Origin: Kluyvera ascorbata_C
GTDB taxonomy: Bacteria > Pseudomonadota > Gammaproteobacteria > Enterobacterales > Enterobacteriaceae
Direction of reading: 5' to 3'
Assembly: GCF_044197065.1 (NCBI RefSeq)
Contig: NZ_JBIQOI010000009.1
Location: 109,849-173,848, forward strand
Length of the DNA stretch: 64,000 nt
Below the pieces are notes generated by a model. The model was not told the origin of the DNA. It worked only from the letters and a program-made list of their open reading frames with translations, and ran no database searches. Made by a program: the position numbers and the translations under genes. Positions 1 through 7,005 of this stretch are shown piece by piece. Position 1 is the first letter of the stretch. Every line of letters starts with the position of its first letter.

Positions 1-16
1 TAACGGGCTGATTGCC

Positions 17-108
17 CCCTCACCCTAACCCTCTCCCCAAAGGGGCGAGGGAACCGTTTGGTGCGGTTTTCTCCCTCTCCCTTCCAGGGAGAGGGTCGGG
101 GTGAGGGT
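17..108. repeat. Palindromic intergenic repeat (CCCTCACCC family), copy 1
   Basis: An imperfect inverted repeat. The left arm starts CCCTCACCCTAACCCTCTCC and the right arm ends GGGAGAGGGTCGGGGTGAGG, so the ends can pair over about 20 bases. A second internal pair (CTCCCTCTCCC / GGGAGAGGG) lies in the right half. A copy with the same arms occurs at 58901-59005. It lies just downstream of pgpA and may act as a transcript-end hairpin. It carries no coding potential. Confidence 0.8.
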
Positions 109-115
109 TAACGCA

Positions 116-607
116 TCACAGAATGTAATGCCCTACCACAAACAGTATCGCCGCTGAAATCACCCCTGCGATGATATCGTCGACCATAATCCCCATTCCA
201 CCGTGAACGTTACGGTCGAACCAGCGGATCGGCCAGGGCTTCCACATATCAAAAATACGGAACACCACAAATCCCGCCAATACCCATTGCCAACTGATGA
301 CCGGAATCGCCATCAGCGTAATCCACATACCGATAAACTCATCCCACACGATACTACCGTGGTCGTGCGTCCCCATATCGCGCGCCGTACGGCGGCAGAG
401 ATAAACGCCGATACAGATACCGAACATCACCACCAGTGAATAGAGCTGCAGCGGCAGAAATGTCAGCACATACCAGAAGGGAATGGCGGCAATCGAGCCA
501 GCCGTACCCGGCATTATCGGGCTCAGGCCGCTGCCAAACCCCGTTGCCAACAGGTGCCAGGGATTGCGTAAATTAAGACGACTTTTTGCTTCGTCACGCT
601 TAGCCAA
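116..607 (-). CDS. pgpA: Phosphatidylglycerophosphatase A
   Basis: Inner-membrane lipid phosphatase that removes phosphate from phosphatidylglycerophosphate in phosphatidylglycerol synthesis. Recognised by its PgpA core: NPWHLLATGFGSGLSP near the N-terminus, DEFIGMWITL in the middle, and the C-terminal WFDRNVHGGMGIMVDDIIAG, between hydrophobic segments. The frame is open upstream to an ATG at 676, inside thiL. In E. coli the start ATG overlaps the thiL stop; as I recall the E. coli sequence, the codon here at that place is ACG (616-614). A TTG at 607, about 10 bases after GGAAGGGG, is therefore chosen. ATT at 610 or ATG at 649 are alternatives. It overlaps thiL and is co-transcribed with it. 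Confidence 0.9.
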   Translation of the reverse strand: MAKRDEAKSRLNLRNPWHLLATGFGSGLSPIMPGTAGSIAAIPFWYVLTFLPLQLYSLVVMFGICIGVYLCRRTARDMGTHDHGSIVWDEFIGMWITLMAIPVISWQWVLAGFVVFRIFDMWKPWPIRWFDRNVHGGMGIMVDDIIAGVISAAILFVVGHYIL

Positions 608-1571
608 AATGATCGTACCCCTTCCAGTCGAGCTGCACCGCTTTCCCATCCTGGGTGAAATGCAGTCCTTCAACATCGGCGCTGATTTGTCCGATGCAGG
701 TAAACGATGTACCCAGTTGACCCAGCGCCACTTCTAGCGCGCCACGGTTCAGTTCTGGAACGGTAAAGCAGAGTTCATAGTCTTCACCGCCGGAGAGCGC
801 CCAGCGGCATGCCTGCTCCGGCTGCGCGTGGCGGCGCAGCGCATCGGAGTACGGCAGCAGATCGAGGTCAATACGCGCCCCTACGCCGCTGGCGTTAAGG
901 ATGTGCCCCAGATCGGAAATCAGGCCGTCGGAGAGATCGATAGCCGAGTTTGCCAGGTCACGCAGCGCCTGCCCCTGTAGAATACGCGGCGTCGGACGAA
1001 GATGACGCTGACGCAGATAGGCCGCATCTTCTGGGTTATCAATCGTCAGCTGATTCAGAATTAATGCCAGACCCGCCGCGCTGTCGCCAGGGGTGCCGGT
1101 CACGTAAATCCAATCGCCCGGTTTTGCACCCGAGCGTTTCAGCGCACGGCCTACCGGTACATAGCCGTGAATGCCCAGCGTCATCGACAGCGGCCCTTTG
1201 GTGGTGTCGCCGCCAATCAGCTGCATATCGTAATAGTTTAACAGTTCAAACAGACTGTCACTGAACGCCGCCAGCCATGCTTCATCAACCGCAGGTAGTG
1301 TCAGCGCAAGCGTCAGCCAAGCCGGGTCAGCGCCCATTGCCGCTAAATCGCTAAGGTTTACCGCCAGCGCTTTATGAGCCAGGTCAGCCGGGTCGATATC
1401 AGGAAGGAAATGATTGCCCACCACCAGCGTATCGGTGCTGATAGCCAGGGTCTGTTTTTCAGGAATATTGAGTAACGCGCAGTCGTCGCCGATTCCGGTT
1501 TCTACATCGAGACGGGCGTTTCGTACTCGGTCAAAATAACGGGCAATCAGGGAGAATTCGCCGCATGCCAT
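600..1571 (-). CDS. thiL: Thiamine-monophosphate kinase
   Basis: Phosphorylates thiamine monophosphate to thiamine pyrophosphate with ATP, the last step of the cofactor pathway in the cytoplasm. The 323-residue product has the usual length of the AIR-synthase-like ThiL family. It begins MACGEFSLIARYFDRV, has the metal/ATP-binding GIGDDCALL (about 27-35), STDTLV (about 45), IGGDTTKGPLSMT (about 118-130) and SAIDLSDGL near residue 210, and ends DWKGYDHFG, two residues shorter than I recall for E. coli. It follows nusB and overlaps pgpA at its stop codon. Confidence 0.97.
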   Translation of the reverse strand: MACGEFSLIARYFDRVRNARLDVETGIGDDCALLNIPEKQTLAISTDTLVVGNHFLPDIDPADLAHKALAVNLSDLAAMGADPAWLTLALTLPAVDEAWLAAFSDSLFELLNYYDMQLIGGDTTKGPLSMTLGIHGYVPVGRALKRSGAKPGDWIYVTGTPGDSAAGLALILNQLTIDNPEDAAYLRQRHLRPTPRILQGQALRDLANSAIDLSDGLISDLGHILNASGVGARIDLDLLPYSDALRRHAQPEQACRWALSGGEDYELCFTVPELNRGALEVALGQLGTSFTCIGQISADVEGLHFTQDGKAVQLDWKGYDHFG

Positions 1572-1600
1572 ACGTTATGCCTCAGCAGAAGGATAAAACA

Positions 1601-1640
1601 AGGCCGGACATGCCAAATGAAATTCGGCAAAATCCGGCCT
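1601..1640. other. Intergenic hairpin between nusB and thiL
   Basis: AGGCCGGA at 1601-1608 pairs with TCCGGCCT at 1633-1640, and an inner stem (TGCCAAAT / ATTCGGCA) extends it. No T-run follows in the direction of transcription. It is therefore more likely an mRNA-processing or attenuating structure than a full terminator between two genes normally co-transcribed. Confidence 0.6.
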
Positions 1641-1645
1641 GGAGG

Positions 1646-2065
1646 TTACTTTTTGTGGGGACGAATGACAGGAGCGGCTTTATCCAGCACGCCGTTGACA
1701 AACTTGTGGCTGTCTTCAGCGCCAAAGGTTTTTGCCAGTTCGATAGCTTCGTTGATAGCCACTTTATACGGCACATCATCACGCTTCGACAGCTCGAACA
1801 GCGCGATGCGCAGTACGGCTTTCTCTACCTGGCCCAGCTCTTCGAGCATACGGGACAGGTACGGCTTCATCAATCCATCGAGGTACGCGCTGTTAGTCGC
1901 CACCCCGGACAGCAGCTCACGGAAGTACAGGACGTCGACATCTTTCACGTCTTGTTCCGCCAGGAACTGGTATTCAACATCGGAGATGTCGTTCTGGGAC
2001 AACTGCCAGGAGTAAAGCGCCTGGACGGCACACTCACGGGCGCGGCGACGAGCAGCAGGTTTCAC
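1646..2065 (-). CDS. nusB: Transcription antitermination factor NusB
   Basis: Small all-helical RNA-binding protein. With NusE (S10) it binds boxA in rRNA leaders and supports antitermination. The 139-residue product starts MKPAARRRARECAVQALYSW, the conserved arginine-rich N-terminus, and contains AINEAIELAKTFGAEDSHKFVNGVLDKA near the C-terminus, diagnostic of NusB (positions about 104-131). It starts 19 bases after the ribE stop, consistent with a ribE-nusB-thiL-pgpA transcript. Confidence 0.97.
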   Translation of the reverse strand: MKPAARRRARECAVQALYSWQLSQNDISDVEYQFLAEQDVKDVDVLYFRELLSGVATNSAYLDGLMKPYLSRMLEELGQVEKAVLRIALFELSKRDDVPYKVAINEAIELAKTFGAEDSHKFVNGVLDKAAPVIRPHKK

Positions 2066-2084
2066 GGATTTCCCCTTACAAAAA

Positions 2085-2555
2085 TCAGGCCTTGATGGCT
2101 TTCAATACATTAATCATTTCAAGCGCGGTCAGTGCAGCTTCTGCACCTTTGTTACCGGCTTTTGTGCCAGCACGTTCGATGGCTTGTTCAATACTTTCGG
2201 TGGTCAGAACACCAAAGGCTACCGGGATTTCACTGTCCTGGGCGACGTGCGCCAGGCCATTGCTTGCCCCGCCAGCGACATATTCGAAGTGCGCAGTACC
2301 GCCACGGATAACCGTACCCAGCGCGATCACTGCATCGTATTTACCGGTTTTTGCCAGTGCGCCAGCCGCCAGAGGCAGTTCATAAGCACCTGGAACCCAA
2401 ACAACGGTGATGTTTTCATCTTTAACCTGACCAATGCGCTTCAGGGCGTCGATAGCACCTTCCAGCAGGCTGTCATTGATAAAGTTGTTGAAACGCGCGA
2501 TGGTGATGGCGACGCGAGCGTCCGGGGTAGCAACGTTAGCTTCAATAATGTTCAT
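2085..2555 (-). CDS. ribE: 6,7-dimethyl-8-ribityllumazine synthase
   Basis: Condenses 5-amino-6-ribitylamino-uracil with 3,4-dihydroxybutanone phosphate, the penultimate riboflavin step. The 156-residue product is full length. Seen: [20 protein letters not shown] (substrate loop, about 17-36), [12 protein letters not shown] (about 53-64), [17 protein letters not shown] (about 79-95) and [14 protein letters not shown] (about 112-125), all standard lumazine-synthase blocks. Also called ribH in other naming schemes. It lies between ribD and nusB; GGAAGAGT upstream supports the ATG. Confidence 0.97.
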
Positions 2556-2640
2556 ACTCTTCCTTTGGGTTCATTTGCCCCGCAGGGGGGCGGATTTTAT
2601 CATAATATTCTGGGCGCTGCTTCCTCTAAATCAGAAAGCC

Positions 2641-3744
2641 TCACGCAGCCGTTAAATGCAGGCACACATCGGGGCCCACCTGGCGTATCTCATTGAATTT
2701 GAAATGGGGGGCGTCGGCCAGTTTCTCAAGCCCTGGCAACACACATAATCCACGCGCATCACTTCCTAACAGTTTAGGCGCGATATAGACGATAAGCTCG
2801 TCGACCAGTCCCGCCTGAAGCAACGCACCGGCAAGCGTTGGCCCCGCCTCCACCCAGATGCTGTTAATCTGCTGTTTGCCCAGCTGCATCATCAGCAGCA
2901 CCAGGTCGAGATGCCCGTTGTGCTCCGGCACTTTCAGCGTCTGTACGCCTTCCGGCCAGACGCGGGTATCGTCCTCGGTGCGCGCAAACAGCGTTTCACC
3001 AGGCTGCTGCACGATACGGTGCTCCGGCGTCACACGGTTGCCGCTATCAATCACAATGCGCAGCGGCTGGCGCAGGTTTTCCTGCGGGTAAAGCGCCTGC
3101 GTTTCGGCATTGAGCTCGTCCCAGCGCACGGTCAGCGCCGGGTTATCCGCCAGCACCGTAGCGCTGCTGGTTAAAATCGCGTGACTTTCCGCACGCAGGC
3201 GTTGCACATCGCGGCGCGCCTGCGGCGAGGTAATCCATTGGCTTTCACCGCTGGACATAGCCGTGCGGCCATCAAGAGATGCACCAAGCTTCAGTTGGAT
3301 GTAAGGGAAACCGGTACGCATCCGCTTGAGGAAACCTTTGTTCAGCGCTTCGGCTTCGCTCATCATCAGCCCATGGCTGACCTCAATACCGGCTTGCTGC
3401 AGCCGATAAAGACCGCGGCCCGCAACCTGCGGGTTTGGGTCCTGCATGGCGGCGACGACGCGGGAGACACCCGCGGCAATCAGCGCGTCACAGCACGGCG
3501 GCGTGCGCCCATGGTGACTGCACGGTTCCAGCGTCACGTAGGCGGTGGCGCCTTTGGCTTTGTCACCCGCCATGCGCAGCGCATGCACTTCCGCATGGGG
3601 TTCACCGGCGCGATAGTGGAAGCCTTCGCCGACGATTTCGCCCTGATTTACAATCACACAGCCCACGCGCGGGTTGGGATGGGTGGTAAAGCGACCGCGT
3701 TGCGCCAGCTTCAGCGCGCGCGCCATGTACATTTCATCGTGCAT
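2641..3744 (-). CDS. ribD: Riboflavin biosynthesis deaminase/reductase
   Basis: Bifunctional cytoplasmic enzyme: an N-terminal zinc cytidine-deaminase-like domain (about 1-145) deaminates the pyrimidine and a C-terminal NADPH-dependent reductase domain (about 146-365) reduces the ribosyl side chain. The deaminase signature is seen as HAEVHAL (about 49-55) and PCSHHGRTPPCCDALIAAGV (about 74-93), with the zinc cysteines. The reductase part begins near YIQLKLGASLDGRTAMSSGE. It starts 3 bases after the nrdR stop, so nrdR and ribD are transcribed together. Length 367 residues, normal for the family. Confidence 0.97.
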   Translation of the reverse strand: MHDEMYMARALKLAQRGRFTTHPNPRVGCVIVNQGEIVGEGFHYRAGEPHAEVHALRMAGDKAKGATAYVTLEPCSHHGRTPPCCDALIAAGVSRVVAAMQDPNPQVAGRGLYRLQQAGIEVSHGLMMSEAEALNKGFLKRMRTGFPYIQLKLGASLDGRTAMSSGESQWITSPQARRDVQRLRAESHAILTSSATVLADNPALTVRWDELNAETQALYPQENLRQPLRIVIDSGNRVTPEHRIVQQPGETLFARTEDDTRVWPEGVQTLKVPEHNGHLDLVLLMMQLGKQQINSIWVEAGPTLAGALLQAGLVDELIVYIAPKLLGSDARGLCVLPGLEKLADAPHFKFNEIRQVGPDVCLHLTAA

Positions 3745-3747
3745 AGC

Positions 3748-4197
3748 TTAGTCCTGTAAGCGGGCGATCTCTTCGCCAAATTCTTTAATGTCTTCGAAGC
3801 TGCGGTACACCGAGGCAAAGCGGATATAGGCCACTTTATCGAGCTTTTTCAGCTGTTCCATGACCAGGTTGCCTAGCAGCTTGCTCGGCACTTCTCGCTC
3901 GCCGGTCGCGCGCAGGTGTGATTTGATGTGGTTAATCGCCATTTCCACATCATCGGCGCTGACCGGGCGCTTTTCCAGCGCACGCAGCATACCGCTGCGC
4001 AGCTTATCTTCATTGAACGGTTCACGCACATCGTTGCTTTTCACCACGCGCGGCATCACCAGTTCTGCGACCTCAAACGTGGTGAAGCGTTCATTGCACA
4101 CCAGGCATTGCCGACGGCGGCGAACGGAGGAACCTTCTCCCACCAGGCGGGAGTCAATGACTTTAGTATCTACGGCGAAACAGAATGGGCAGTGCAT
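3748..4197 (-). CDS. nrdR: Transcriptional repressor NrdR
   Basis: Zinc-ribbon/ATP-cone repressor of ribonucleotide reductase operons that responds to bound dATP/ATP. The 149-residue protein has the CPFC...CLVC zinc ribbon (Cys 3, 6, 31, 34), the basic stretch SSVRRRRQCL, and an ATP-cone from about residue 49 (PRVVKSNDVREPFNEDKLRSG is its start). It is first in the nrdR-ribD-ribE-nusB-thiL-pgpA cluster and divergent from yajI; the 151-base gap should hold both promoters. Confidence 0.96.
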   Translation of the reverse strand: MHCPFCFAVDTKVIDSRLVGEGSSVRRRRQCLVCNERFTTFEVAELVMPRVVKSNDVREPFNEDKLRSGMLRALEKRPVSADDVEMAINHIKSHLRATGEREVPSKLLGNLVMEQLKKLDKVAYIRFASVYRSFEDIKEFGEEIARLQD

Positions 4198-4348
4198 ACA
4201 ACGTCCTGACGATGAGGGTGATGGGAATCTATTTTACCCTGAACTGCGGATACAACAAAGAAACAGCGCTTTTTGAGACAAAGGATCGATGTCAGATACC
4301 GCATTGCACGCTACCATTGCGTTATCCGAAGAAAAGGAAACAGACAGC

Positions 4349-4891
4349 ATGACAAGACGTTACCTAAGAATCGCCCTGCTGGGAAGCCTCGTCAGCCTGA
4401 GCGCCTGCGCACAGCAGTCTGAGGTGAAGCAGATGCATCAAAACATCAGCGCACTCAGTACCGAGATGACACAGCTCAATAAAGAGACGGTGAAAATCAC
4501 TCAGCAAAATGCGCTGAATGCGAAATCTACGCGCGGCGTTTACCTGCTTCCTGGCGCGAACACGCCAGCGCGTCTGAACAGCCAGGTTGGTACGCTTCGC
4601 ATGTCGTTACGCAATATCGCCGCTAACGCGCAGGGCACGGCGGTAACGCTGCGTATTCAGGGCGAGTCAAACGATGCGCTGCCAGCCTTCACCGGCACCG
4701 TTGAGTGGGGCCAGATTCAAGGCACGACCGAGCAGTATCAGGAGGTCAACGTGCAGAACCAGCTCTTCTCCGCGCCGGCGAGCGTACTGGCGCCAAGTGA
4801 TGTCGATATTCCGCTTCAGCTTAACGGCGTGACCCCGGAACAGCTAGGCTTCGTACGCATTCACGACGTTCAGCCCGTTAGCGCACAGTAA
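4349..4891 (+). CDS. yajI: YajI-like lipoprotein (DUF3251)
   Basis: Predicted envelope lipoprotein of unknown function. The start at 4349 is preceded by AAAAGGAAA and gives a typical lipoprotein signal (MTRRYLRIALLGSLVSLSAC) with the lipobox LSAC, so Cys 20 would be lipidated. A polar coiled-coil-like stretch follows (about 25-60, heptad-like Gln/Glu/Thr), then a beta-rich domain. The residues after the signal (Ala-Gln) do not give an inner-membrane retention signal, so the outer membrane is likely. Position between nrdR and tsx matches E. coli yajI; identity by position and general form rather than strong motif recall. Confidence 0.8.
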   Translation: MTRRYLRIALLGSLVSLSACAQQSEVKQMHQNISALSTEMTQLNKETVKITQQNALNAKSTRGVYLLPGANTPARLNSQVGTLRMSLRNIAANAQGTAVTLRIQGESNDALPAFTGTVEWGQIQGTTEQYQEVNVQNQLFSAPASVLAPSDVDIPLQLNGVTPEQLGFVRIHDVQPVSAQ

Positions 4892-5192
4892 CCGCCCTTC
4901 AGGCGCTGGAATTGTAACTGTCGTCCAGCGCCTCAATTACCCATTCTTCGTTATCCTGAAACACATTTCTCGTATGTAAACATTTGCAATAATTCACCCC
5001 ATCAGTACAATCGCCGCGTCTAAACTACGCAAACGTGAACGCAATCGATTACGCGTTTGAAAAATGTGTGAACTGTGACTGATTTTCGTGAGCAAGGATT
5101 CATATAATAGGCTCGCAGAAACACGAAACATTTAGAAAAACTTCGGTGATAAAAATCACCCTCTTTCGATTTTTTTTATTAGTGGCAGAAAT
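4892..5192 (+). promoter_or_regulatory. tsx promoter region with CRP-type site
   Basis: Contains a clear -10 hexamer TATAAT at 5103-5108. A CRP-like sequence TGTGAACTGTGACTGA at 5067-5082 has a perfect left half and a weak right half; it is centred about 41 bases before the predicted start, the class II position. Further TGTGA/CGTGA half-sites lie near 5034 and 5086, and AACGCAATCGATTACGCG near 5039-5056 could hold a LacI/CytR-type site. E. coli tsx is controlled by CRP and CytR, which fits. Confidence 0.65.
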
Positions 5193-6056
5193 ATGAAAAA
5201 AACATTATTAGCAGCAGGTGCTGCACTGGCGCTCTCCGCATCTTTCACTGCTAACGCAGCTGGCGATTCTCAACCTCAGTATGTCTCCGACTGGTGGCAT
5301 CAGAGCGTGAACGTGGTGGGTAGCTATCACACCCGCTTCTCACCGAAGCTGAACAACGACGTTTACCTGGAATATGAAGCGTTTGCCAAAAAAGACTGGC
5401 TCGACTTCTACGGCTACATCGATATTCCTAAAACCTTTGACTGGGGTAACGGTAACGATAAAGGCGTATGGTCTGACGGTTCCCCACTGTTCATGGAGAT
5501 CGAACCACGCTTCTCTATCGACAAGCTGACCGGCGCTGACCTGAGCTTTGGTCCGTTCAAAGAGTGGTACTTCGCGAACAACTACATCTACGATATGGGT
5601 GACAACAAAGCCAGCCGCCAGAGCACCTGGTATATGGGTCTGGGTACCGATATCGACACCGGCCTGCCAATGGGTCTGTCCCTGAACGTGTATGCCAAAT
5701 ACCAGTGGCAGAACTATGGTGCCGCGAACGAAAACGAGTGGGATGGCTATCGCTTCAAAGTAAAATACTTTGTACCAATCAGCGATCTGTGGGGCGGTAA
5801 GCTGAGCTACATCGGCTTCACCAACTTCGACTGGGGTTCCGATCTCGGCGACGAACCAAACCGTACCAGCAACTCCATCGCGTCCAGCCACATCCTGGCG
5901 CTGAACTACGATCACTGGCACTACTCCGTTGTTGCCCGTTACTTCCATAACGGTGGCCAGTGGCAGGGTGGTAATACCCTGAACTGGGGCGAAGGTGATT
6001 TCAACTCGAAATCGACCGGTTGGGGCGGTTACTTTGTTGTAGGTTACAACTTCTAA
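5193..6056 (+). CDS. tsx: Nucleoside-specific channel-forming porin Tsx
   Basis: Outer-membrane beta-barrel that admits nucleosides and deoxynucleosides and, in E. coli, serves as receptor for colicin K and phage T6. A 22-residue Sec signal (MKKTLLAAGAALALSASFTANA) precedes the mature start AGDSQPQYVSDWWHQSVNVV. The barrel shows alternating aromatic strands and ends in Phe (GGYFVVGYNF), the outer-membrane assembly signal. Length 287 is close to the family norm. It is a single-gene unit with its own promoter and the terminator at 6075-6100. Confidence 0.97.
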   Translation: MKKTLLAAGAALALSASFTANAAGDSQPQYVSDWWHQSVNVVGSYHTRFSPKLNNDVYLEYEAFAKKDWLDFYGYIDIPKTFDWGNGNDKGVWSDGSPLFMEIEPRFSIDKLTGADLSFGPFKEWYFANNYIYDMGDNKASRQSTWYMGLGTDIDTGLPMGLSLNVYAKYQWQNYGAANENEWDGYRFKVKYFVPISDLWGGKLSYIGFTNFDWGSDLGDEPNRTSNSIASSHILALNYDHWHYSVVARYFHNGGQWQGGNTLNWGEGDFNSKSTGWGGYFVVGYNF

Positions 6057-6070
6057 GTTCGACACCGCAA

Positions 6071-6100
6071 AAAAGGCCAGAGGTTTCCCTCTGGCCTGTT
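6071..6100. terminator. Bidirectional terminator between tsx and ldr
   Basis: GGCCAGAGG (6075-6083) pairs with CCTCTGGCC (6088-6096). On the plus strand TGTTTC follows; on the minus strand a run of six T follows. It can stop tsx transcripts and also the leftward ldr mRNA. Confidence 0.9.
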
Positions 6101-6145
6101 TCGGGCGCATGCTGCCACGCAGGCGGCAGGTTTGCCCACCTCGCT

Positions 6146-6253
6146 TTATCTCTGACTATGCCACCAGCCTAAAAACAGACCCGTCGCAATACCGACCAGC
6201 GTTGGTGCTGCCAGATCGTGCCAGACCATAATGCAAACTTCCGTGAGCGTCAT
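6146..6253 (-). CDS. ldr: Ldr-family type I toxin peptide
   Basis: A 35-residue peptide beginning MTLTEVCIMVWHDLAAPTLV and ending GWWHSQR. It shares the WHDLAAP core, the 35-residue length, a single hydrophobic helix (about 8-29) and a basic C-terminal tail with the E. coli LdrA-D peptides (long direct repeat toxins), which act at the inner membrane. It is too small for usual gene finders. A candidate -10 (TAGAAT, 6448-6443 on the minus strand) would start an mRNA near 6436 that ends at the terminator near 6071, about 365 bases, close to the known ldrD mRNA size as I recall it. The long leader is covered by an antisense RNA (6302-6365). Toxicity is inferred from family only. Confidence 0.85.
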   Translation of the reverse strand: MTLTEVCIMVWHDLAAPTLVGIATGLFLGWWHSQR

Positions 6254-6266
6254 ACAGCCGCCTTGG

Positions 6267-6295
6267 TTGCAATGGCAACGGTTCGCGGCTATCCT
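6267..6295 (+). promoter_or_regulatory. Promoter of the Rdl-like antisense RNA
   Basis: A -35 hexamer TTGCAA at 6267-6272 and a -10 hexamer TATCCT at 6290-6295 are separated by exactly 17 bases on the plus strand, within the leader of the ldr mRNA. Predicted start is near 6302. Confidence 0.8.
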
Positions 6296-6301
6296 CAACT
6301 T

Positions 6302-6365
6302 GTCTAGAGATAGGATTGCCCCCGTTATGTTGCCGGTGAATACCGAACAATGTGCGGGGGTTTTC
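6302..6365 (+). ncRNA. rdl: Rdl-type antisense RNA (antitoxin of ldr)
   Basis: The RNA predicted from the promoter at 6267-6295 would run about 64 bases to an intrinsic terminator. CCCCC at 6319-6323 pairs with GGGGG at 6356-6360, CCGGT and ACCG form the inner stem, and TTTTCTCTTT follows. It is complementary to the ldr leader upstream of the start codon (6253). Size, position and terminator match the roughly 60-nucleotide Rdl RNAs of E. coli that repress Ldr translation. Inferred from sequence; no expression data. Confidence 0.78.
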
Positions 6366-6482
6366 TCTTTCCAGCGACAAGGCCACCGGGGATCAAGCCC
6401 CCGCAACACTGCGCCTCACCGGAATGGTCCGGCTTGCCGCTGATTCTACTCTGCTCAGTAATTTCGACATGGTCTAAAAACG

Positions 6483-6510
6483 AAAAAATCCCGACCTTGC
6501 GATCGGGATT
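6483..6510 (-). terminator. Terminator downstream of yajD
   Basis: On the minus strand AATCCCGATC pairs with GGTCGGGATT across a short GCAA loop, followed by TTTTTTCG. It ends the yajD transcript before the ldr promoter. Confidence 0.9.
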
Positions 6511-6541
6511 CCAGACACGCTGTACGCGTTACAGCACGCGG

Positions 6542-6889
6542 CTATTTCTTCTTATTCAGCATCGCTTTCAGGTCAGCGAACGGGTTGTAGGTCGCCTCGC
6601 CCACGTCTTTCTGCGCATCTTCCCCGGCTACCACCGTCGAACCGTACTGGTCTGCCTCGGTGTACTTCGAGTGCTCATGATCGTGACAGAACAGGCACAG
6701 CAACTCCCAGTTGCTGCCATCTTCAGGATTATTGGTATGGTCGTGATCCATATGGTGAACCGTCAGCTCGCGCAGGTTGGAGTAGACGAACTCGCGCGAA
6801 CAGCGTCCGCAGACCCACGGAAACAGTTTCAGCGCTTTTTCACGGTAGCCGCTTTCCAGCCGCACGTAGTTTTTTGGGATGATGGCCAT
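6542..6889 (-). CDS. yajD: HNH nuclease-fold protein YajD
   Basis: A 115-residue HNH-motif protein of unknown physiological role. Zinc-finger cysteines are CGRC (about 29-32) and CLFCHD (about 66-71); the HNH core is LTVHHMDHDHTNNPEDGSNW (about 43-62). The start MAIIPKNY at 6889 matches the E. coli form; the frame continues eight codons upstream without a good ribosome site. The C-terminal tail is lysine-rich. It lies between secF and ldr with strong terminators on both sides and so is probably transcribed alone. Confidence 0.93.
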   Translation of the reverse strand: MAIIPKNYVRLESGYREKALKLFPWVCGRCSREFVYSNLRELTVHHMDHDHTNNPEDGSNWELLCLFCHDHEHSKYTEADQYGSTVVAGEDAQKDVGEATYNPFADLKAMLNKKK

Positions 6890-6944
6890 AATGACTCGAT
6901 ATGTCGTGTTCAAGGTAAGGGAATACGCACAGTCTAAATGGGCA

Positions 6945-6984
6945 ATAAAAAAGCCGCAACACCCTACGGCGTTGCGGCTTTTAT
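6945..6984 (-). terminator. Terminator after secF
   Basis: AAGCCGCAAC (6951-6960) pairs with GTTGCGGCTT (6971-6980). On the minus strand TTTTTTATT follows, ending the yajC-secD-secF transcript. Confidence 0.92.
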
Positions 6985-7005
6985 TCGTGCCCTAAGTGCG
7001 ACAGA

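Noticed and set aside
5340..6110. Long open frame of 256 codons antisense to tsx
   Set aside because: It mirrors the codon pattern of tsx, has no ribosome site or family likeness, and overlaps the tsx terminator.
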